Shown here in pieces: positions 57,955-64,000 of a stretch of 64,000 nt of DNA (position 1 is the stretch's first letter; each line of letters opens with the position of its first letter). A program made the translations under genes and the position numbers. This DNA comes from Diatrype stigma. Its lineage: Eukaryota; Ascomycota; Sordariomycetes; Xylariales; Diatrypaceae. The notes beneath the pieces were generated by a model that saw nothing but the letters and a program-made list of their open reading frames with translations, was not told where the DNA came from and did no database searches. The DNA is taken from contig JAKJXP020000063.1 of NCBI GenBank assembly GCA_022225965.2, forward strand, positions 206,544 to 270,543, read 5' to 3'.

Positions 57955-58719
57955 AATTATAAGTCCCTTATACGCTTTCGTTTATTTATAACGATTCGAA
58001 TCTTTCTTTGTTAATCTAATTTATTAAAAAGCAATTATATTCTTTTAAAAGACAAAGTTATCGCATTAATTACGGATACGCCTATAACTTTTAAAAACGA
58101 AGCTATCGTTTCTTAAATCGATTATAATCGAAAAATAATACGAATAATTAAGTATTCGATTATTTAACCTTATATACGGATTCCTTACGAAAATACGAAT
58201 CGATATATTATATTTTCGTTAAATTTAAACGAGTTTTATAATTTGAAATTCGGGCATTGCATATGTCCAAGTACGGATATTCGTATTAATTAAAGTTTCA
58301 TTTAATATAACAAATTTTGCAACAAAATCGCATTAATTATATATAACCCACATTAAGGAAAATATTTTCGATTAGGCAGTATTAATTAAACATTTATCTT
58401 TAGGATTTTCATAATTTAACAAGTTAATTAACCCATATTAAAATACACTTTATTTATAAGTTTCCCTTACGAGCTTAAAAGGTGATAAGCTATTGGCGAT
58501 AATTCCTATAAGCCGCTTTTATCATTTGCGAATAAATAAAGCCGTATAATATAAAACCAATAAATTTAGCCTTTCCTTTTTTAAGCAAATGCCGAAGCTT
58601 ATTCGACATTTCTTACCGCGTCGAAATAAATCATTATCGCATAATAATTAATGCCGAAAAATAAATAAAAAGATTAATTAAAAAGAATTAGCATTAAAGA
58701 TTAAAAAAACTAGCCTAAG

Positions 58720-58915
58720 AAATATAAACCCTTTGCCGTTTAGTGTTTTGCTATAATAAAATATCGCCATTTTTCGGTTTTTGCCGGGCCGATTATTATT
58801 TTGGTTACTTGTTAATAAAAGCTTCGCCGTATTTTAGTTTCCTATTAAGTCGAATTTTGTTTTAATTGCTATTAACAAAAGCTTTGCCGTTTTTTAGTTG
58901 CTGCTGGGTTTTATA
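58720..58915 (+). repeat. Degenerate tandem repeats in element leader
   Basis: Between the left LTR and the gag-like start, a unit of about 60 bp recurs, recognisable by AAAGCTTYGCCGTWTTTTAGTT (near 58818 and 58877) and by GCCGTTTAGTG (near 58735). The copies differ mostly by transitions. About 58.0-58.7 kb holds only AT-rich RIP sequence. Confidence 0.5.
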
Positions 58916-59760
58916 ATGGATAATAGTTTTATTATTACCTTTCCGAAAATGCCTCCTTTTAAGAATAAGGAAAACTTCCGGGACTAAAAGGAATCCGTCC
59001 TAGATAATGCCGAATATTACGGCTTTGAACATTTTTATTATACGAATATCTCCAAATCGGAAGGTAAAAATACCTTTTCGGCGGTCCTTTTTTAAAAAAA
59101 ACAACGCACTTACGCGCGTACTTTATTAACGTCCTTTATACGGCAGGTAATGCCGAAATTAAAAAATGCAAGCTATAATCGAAAGAAAACAAAGGATCCG
59201 TTCGAAATTTTTACATTTATTTATAAATTAATATTAACGGTTTCGGAACTTAATAAATGCGCCTTAGCCATTTAATGAATAAATATGATCCTAAAAATTG
59301 GCATAATCCTAAAAAACTTTAACGTTTTATTCGTATAACGAGCGAAAAAATTAAAACAATTCGAAATAAAACAATCCGAAAACTTCCAGTTATTCCTCTT
59401 AATGTTAAAAATCAAAAGCCGATATTCCGAATAACATCGCATAATCGAATGAAAGGTTTTTTATAACGAATTAAAATAAAAGGAATTTTAAAAGAAAGTT
59501 TATCGATTAACGGCTTTCGAATTTATTAATACTAAGCTTATATCTTTAATCGCAACGAATAAAGCTACGGGAATAATAAGCAATAATAACATTATTTCAA
59601 AAAGCTTTTAGTTTATTCGTAAATATCGATAAAAGCAAAACAAGTTATGCCTTACGTATAAGGAAATAAAGTATTACCCTTATTATTTAGGTTGCAATGG
59701 ATACCATTTAAATGGTTCGGAAAAGTGCTAAATGCTTTATCCTAAACGCCGGTAGGAATA
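58916..59760 (+). pseudogene. Gag-like remnant of Copia element
   Basis: A plus-strand frame from ATG 58916 reads MDNSFIITFPKMPPF.. and continues with frequent TAA/TAG until about 59760. Near the end a Cys/His pattern (GCNGYH....EKC) looks like a mutated CCHC knuckle in which one Cys reads Tyr. Assignment to gag rests on position and this trace. Confidence 0.5.
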
Positions 59761-60959
59761 AATAAAAAATCGGGCAATAGCCGGAATTGCCCCTTTCCCG
59801 AATATACCGTTAAAGGAAATATTAAATATAAAAACGAACTTAAATGCCACGGTATTACAACTTATTCGTAATATACTTATAAACGATTCGAAAATTAATA
59901 AGTACATTTTTAACGACCTTAAATGGTTCATATTATACGAATCGCGTAATAAATCCGAATTAATGGCATCGTCGAATAGCGACGATATTAAATGCGTTAA
60001 TATAGACGTTATGAATTATTAGGTTTATATTAATACAAGGAATATTATTAAGATAACCCATAGTAATATCTAATATTTTCCAATCGCGCCTTATAACTTA
60101 ATAAATTCGGAAATCTTTCGGAATAACGACATTATCTTTAATAATTACGGAAACCGTTTAATTAATAAAAAAACCGGCAATAAATTTACCAGTATATAAT
60201 AGGTGCATAACGTTAAGATTATTTCAATTATTTCCGTCCTTAACTCTTTACCTATATAAATAACATTCTTTATAACGGTCGATCTTTATTAAATGCATAA
60301 AAGATTTATACATGCCAATTACGAACGTATACAAAAGGCATGTACCATCCGAAGGCTTATATTTCCGATGCCGAAAAATATAACTTATAAAGTATACCTA
60401 TAAATAAAGATATAGCGGCAAATAAATAAAAAGCAAATCACTTTTATAACTTGCCTTTTATAAGTTATATACTTCGATATATATAAAATAAAACCAATGG
60501 GTATTATAAAATACAAATATTCCGTTATATTAATTAATAGATATATCGGTTTTAAATGGATTAAATTTGCCCGTAAAAAAAAGAAAATCCATCGCTTAGT
60601 CCAAAAATGAATAATCGAAGCTAAACGTTAAGGCGTATATAGAGTTTAAATTTTTTAATCCAATAAAGAATAGGAATTTACCGGTATTAACAATAACATA
60701 AACGAATTTCTAAACCAAAAGGATATACAGTAGTAAAAAACAATCCCTTATATATCGGAACAAAACGCATACGGAAAAAATAAGATAAAGCTTATTATTA
60801 CCCCCTTTCGTTCGGCAATAAATTAAACCGAATTGCTTCATTTCTTATAGCCGTATGTCGAAAAATATGTTATAAAGCTAATAAACATGCTTCCATTTTG
60901 CCATAACAAAAGGAATAAATGCCCTTAAGCCAAGCTAGTTCGAAGCCTAAATATCCCCA

Positions 60960-61200
60960 TATAAAAAAAACTTAACGACCTATTTACCTTTAAAACTTGG
61001 GGATTCCTCGATTATGTATACGATAAAAAGGTTATGCAAAATTACAAAATAATTCTATAAGCCTTTAAAGCATATTTAATCGAATACGTCGATATTAAAG
61101 CGAGGATTTATAAAGTTTAAATTCCGGATAAACATATTATTATTTATATCCGCAATATACGATTTATTAAAAAGGTACCAAGCAAAGGAATTAATACTAA
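60960..61200 (+). pseudogene. Integrase C-terminal-region remnant of Copia element
   Basis: A decayed frame reads WGFLDYVYDKK.. then AYLIEYVD..ARIYKV and IRNIRFIKKV. This matches the layout of the conserved Copia stretch after the integrase core (G-x-AYV, LVGY, YRVW, SRDV-x-F). Stops fall where CAA, CAG or TGG codons would be expected. Confidence 0.55.
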
Positions 61201-62239
61201 TAAAAACATATAATACGTTATCGAATTCGTTAATCCGAAATCCAAAAACGAAATACCCTAATCGGAAACGATAATATAATATAACTTAAGCATAACGGAA
61301 AACCTTATTACGAAACGGAAACATATCAAAACGAAGGTTATAACCTTTTAATAACGCATTAAAACCCCTTTAAAAGAATATAACGAAAACGACTCTGGAT
61401 ATAAAATAAGCAGCAGGTAACTTTATTCGCCGCCTAAATCCCTTATTTTAAAGCAACAATTATTAAAAAAAAAATAACAGGATAAAAAAAAGTCATTAAG
61501 AATAAAGTAATAATCATACCTAGAATAAAGAATATTAAGGTAACGAAAATTATAACCCCGGTTATACAAAACAGTCCCTTTAAGCCCAGAAATGAAAGGA
61601 ATCCGATAATCCCGGAGAAAAATATTTCGAAAAAGCAATCGAAAACCTTAAGAAAAAATACCCTTTCGATAGTAAAATATTAAATCCCGCCATGGATTCG
61701 ATTACGATAAATGGTTTATAAAAAAAACCCATTATTCGAAGATTTGCCCGTAATAAGGGTAAAAAAACAAATTACAAAACCCTTTTCGACGTACGCTTCA
61801 AATCGATGCCGCCGAAGCCTTTCCTTTTAGTACTTTATTTGCCCTTTATACGAATAAAAAAAAAGTCTTTTTATAAAACCCGTAATGAATTTATCCGGAT
61901 ATTAACGGAATACGCCTTATTTACATTAAAAGTGAAAAAGATAATAGCACCGAAATTCGCCCGAACGATAAAAAAAACGAAAAAAGACCCTATTTTTTAA
62001 AAGCAATAATAGCCGGCCTTTAAGGCATAATATAACAGTTTAATAAAAAAGAATATATTTAACTTAATTTCCCTTTCTTTTAAGGTTAAGGCCCTATTAT
62101 CGAAATAAATAACGGATTAACGGTTTAACGTTAATAATAAGTGAATTCGAAACCAAATCCGACTGGTAGTTTACGGAAATTTCGAAACAAGGAACGATTA
62201 CGTAATACAGGATATATATTCGGCTATTGCCGATGCTAT

Positions 62240-62760
62240 ATCCATTAAGATTTTCCTTACCTTTATGGCTATTCTTAACCTAAAAGGTTAATTTTATAAT
62301 ATAAAGATAGCCTTCCTTAATGCTGCCCCTTTTAAAAATTACGATATATACGTTCGTTAGCCGGAAAAATACAATAACGGAACGAATAAAGTCTGGAAAT
62401 TTAAATAAGCGTTATACGGCTTACGAAAGGCCCTCATTTAGTAATATCATGCCCTTACGAAGGTTTTAAAAAAGATCGGATTTAAGCCGATAATATAGGA
62501 CTTATACCTATTTAAGCACGAAATAACAGAAAAGCTTTTTTTGGTATATATTAACGATATCCTCGTTATAGGCAAAACAATTGCCGAATGCCACCGAATT
62601 CGGAATAAATTATAAGCGTTCTTTTAACTAAAGGACTTAAGGAAAATTACGAAATTCCTTAGATACGTCGTTAAACGTAATAGGCGCCTATGGAAAATTT
62701 TCCTTATTTAGGAAAATTATACTCGGAAAATAATTAATAAATACGGAAAACAATTAAAAA
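62240..62760 (+). pseudogene. Reverse transcriptase remnant of Copia element
   Basis: The frame reads KIAFLNAAPFKNYDIYVR.., VWKFK(stop)ALYGLRKAL, DLYLFKHE and VYINDILVIG, the ordered landmarks of a Ty1/Copia reverse transcriptase (AFLNG, KSLYGLKQ, YVDDIL). The catalytic pair appears as Asn-Asp, consistent with a G-to-A change. RNase H and the 3' end (about 62950-63600) are unreadable beyond traces. Confidence 0.8.
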
Positions 62761-63722
62761 AAATAATTAAAACCCCTTAACGGCCCGAATTAGTAATTCC
62801 CGTTACCTAGACCCCCTTTTTTTTACTTAAATAACGGCAGTATATTAAAAAAACAAATTCATTTAATTACCTTTTAATAAATAGCCGTCCGGATATTTCC
62901 TTTATAATAAGCAAGTTATATAAATCGAATTTAAAGCCGGGAAAGGTTTATCGAAACCTGCTAAACCACTTTTGGCGCTACCTTAATATAATAATGGAAT
63001 TCGGAATAACTTTAAGAGGTAACTATAAGGTTACGGATTTAATAATAAGGATTTTTGCTAACGCTGCTTTTTACGATAATCTGGAATCCCGTCTTTTTAC
63101 CGGCGCCCATATAATCCTATTTACCGAAAAGCCGATATATTAAAAAACGAAAAAAACAATCGATAATTATGCTTAATAATATTAAAACGAAATTTATTAA
63201 CCTTATTCCTGTCGGAATAAATAACATCTGAATTAACTTTATATTAACCGAATTAAGGTATTTATAATAAAAGCCCCTTATTATATTTACGAACTCGAAA
63301 AACGTAATAGCAATAACGTTAAATCCGCTAAATATAATAAAAACGCAATACGTAAATGCCCGATATAAATAAATTATTAATAAGATCGAAAAGAATTTTT
63401 TCCGATTATTTTATATCGAAACGAACAATATAGTCGCAAACGGCCTTACGAAAGCCCTTTAAGCGGAAAAACATAAGCAATTCGTACGGCAAATAAAATT
63501 AGGCCCATATTAATAAAACTAAAGCGGTTATATAAATAATCGTTAATCGGCCATAACTTTTATTTCGACGCAATATACCGTAACGACATAAAATAACAAA
63601 TCAAAAATTCTTATATTTCGAAAAGTATCGTATATTTAAATGGAATAACGCCAATTAGTTTCCAAACTTAATATAAAAAAGGTGCTAAGAACGGCTTCGT
63701 TTTCCGAAAGCGTTTAAGAGGC

Positions 63723-63860
63723 TGTATTATATAGTTAATGCCCTAATGGCATTACCCACACCTAAGCAACCGCCTTTTAGCATTCCACCTACTTAGATTC
63801 CTTTGAATTTACATTATTAGTTTCTTTCCGGCAGCTGCTTTCTGCTTTGCATCTGCAATA
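63723..63860 (+). repeat. Right LTR (138 bp)
   Basis: Begins TGTATTATA and ends CTGCAATA. Here the inner (5') end is the mutated one and the outer (3') end is nearly clean, the mirror image of the left LTR. Normal-composition DNA resumes directly after it to the window end, with no gene seen in those 140 bp. Confidence 0.9.
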
Positions 63861-64000
63861 CCATATTCGTCGACACCCCTACGATGTACGTGAGGCCCCC
63901 CCGATCCGGAGGAGCACAAGAGCCCAAGTGTTAAATGCCAGCTTTAGGTGGTCAGTGCGTACAGCTTCTAGTACTAGCTAGCTGCAAGTGCGGAAAACCT

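Larger units (their letters stand above)
57817..63860 (+). mobile_element. RIP-degraded Ty1/Copia LTR retrotransposon
   Basis: A 6,044-bp element bounded by two 138-bp LTRs in direct orientation. The interior is very AT-rich and full of TAA/TAG stops, with CpA/TpG scarce and TpA plus CpG kept, the pattern of repeat-induced point mutation. Plus-strand remnants in order: a gag-like frame starting at 58916, an integrase-associated block near 60960-61200, and a reverse transcriptase block near 62240-62760. Integrase before RT is the Copia order. No intact ORF remains, so the element is dead. No clear target-site duplication: left flank TTCCA, right flank CCATA. Confidence 0.9.

Noticed and set aside
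61423..62000. Short ORFs of 64-71 codons inside the AT-rich element
   Set aside because: Chance open stretches in RIP-mutated DNA; composition Lys/Phe/Tyr/Ile-rich with no domain beyond decayed polyprotein.
57812..63865. Target-site duplication around the Copia element
   Set aside because: The five bases outside the two LTRs (TTCCA and CCATA) do not match; no duplication can be claimed.

Overview
This 64 kb window comes from the nuclear genome of a filamentous ascomycete, most likely a Sordariomycete; the species cannot be fixed from sequence alone. The grounds are short spliceosomal introns (53-192 nt, GT..CTRAY..AG), typical fungal gene families (Zn2Cys6 regulator, Git3-type GPCR, DHA1-type MFS carrier, GFA enzyme), wide gene spacing with microsatellite-rich intergenic DNA, and a retrotransposon destroyed by repeat-induced point mutation (RIP). 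Exon structures below were worked out by hand from reading frames, splice sites and conserved motifs.

Layout. 1-4.2 kb: gene-free, repeat-rich. 4.26-6.84 kb (+): Zn2Cys6/PAS-like regulator with an 8-nt micro-exon inside the zinc cluster. 6.8-14.5 kb: mostly gene-free, with one tentative four-exon gene on the minus strand (11.57-12.76 kb). 14.53-16.04 kb (+): RIO2 kinase, convergent with a six-exon two-RRM protein (16.65-18.64 kb, -), which has a long pyrimidine-rich leader. 22.24-24.56 kb (-): NADPH-cytochrome P450 reductase. 28.36-29.42 kb (-): secreted GH16 beta-glucanase. 32.54-34.63 kb (-): MFS transporter. 37.46-38.46 kb (-): F-box protein, whose first exon lies in a frame different from the longest local ORF. 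40.28-40.76 kb (+): an ORF broken by one TAG. 44.31-45.25 kb (+): class I glutamine-amidotransferase-like protein, convergent with a Git3-family GPCR (46.82-49.16 kb, -). 51.10-56.75 kb (-): three tandem genes, namely an unknown protein with a frame-preserving 60-nt intron, a GFA/CENP-V-type zinc enzyme, and a CCHC zinc-knuckle protein. 57.82-63.86 kb (+): a 6.04 kb Ty1/Copia element with 138-bp LTRs, AT-rich and saturated with RIP mutations.

The genes do not form a biosynthetic cluster. They are a scattered mix of housekeeping genes (RIO2 in 40S maturation, P450 reductase in sterol and P450 redox supply), nutrient sensing and transport (GPCR, MFS, GH16) and regulators (Zn2Cys6, RRM, F-box). 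No convincing tRNA, rRNA or CRISPR was seen. The points most worth a second look are the micro-exon in the DNA-binding domain, the RIP gradient recorded within the LTR pair, the insertion in the RIO2 active-site region, the unannotated split gene near 12 kb and the single-stop ORF at 40.3 kb.
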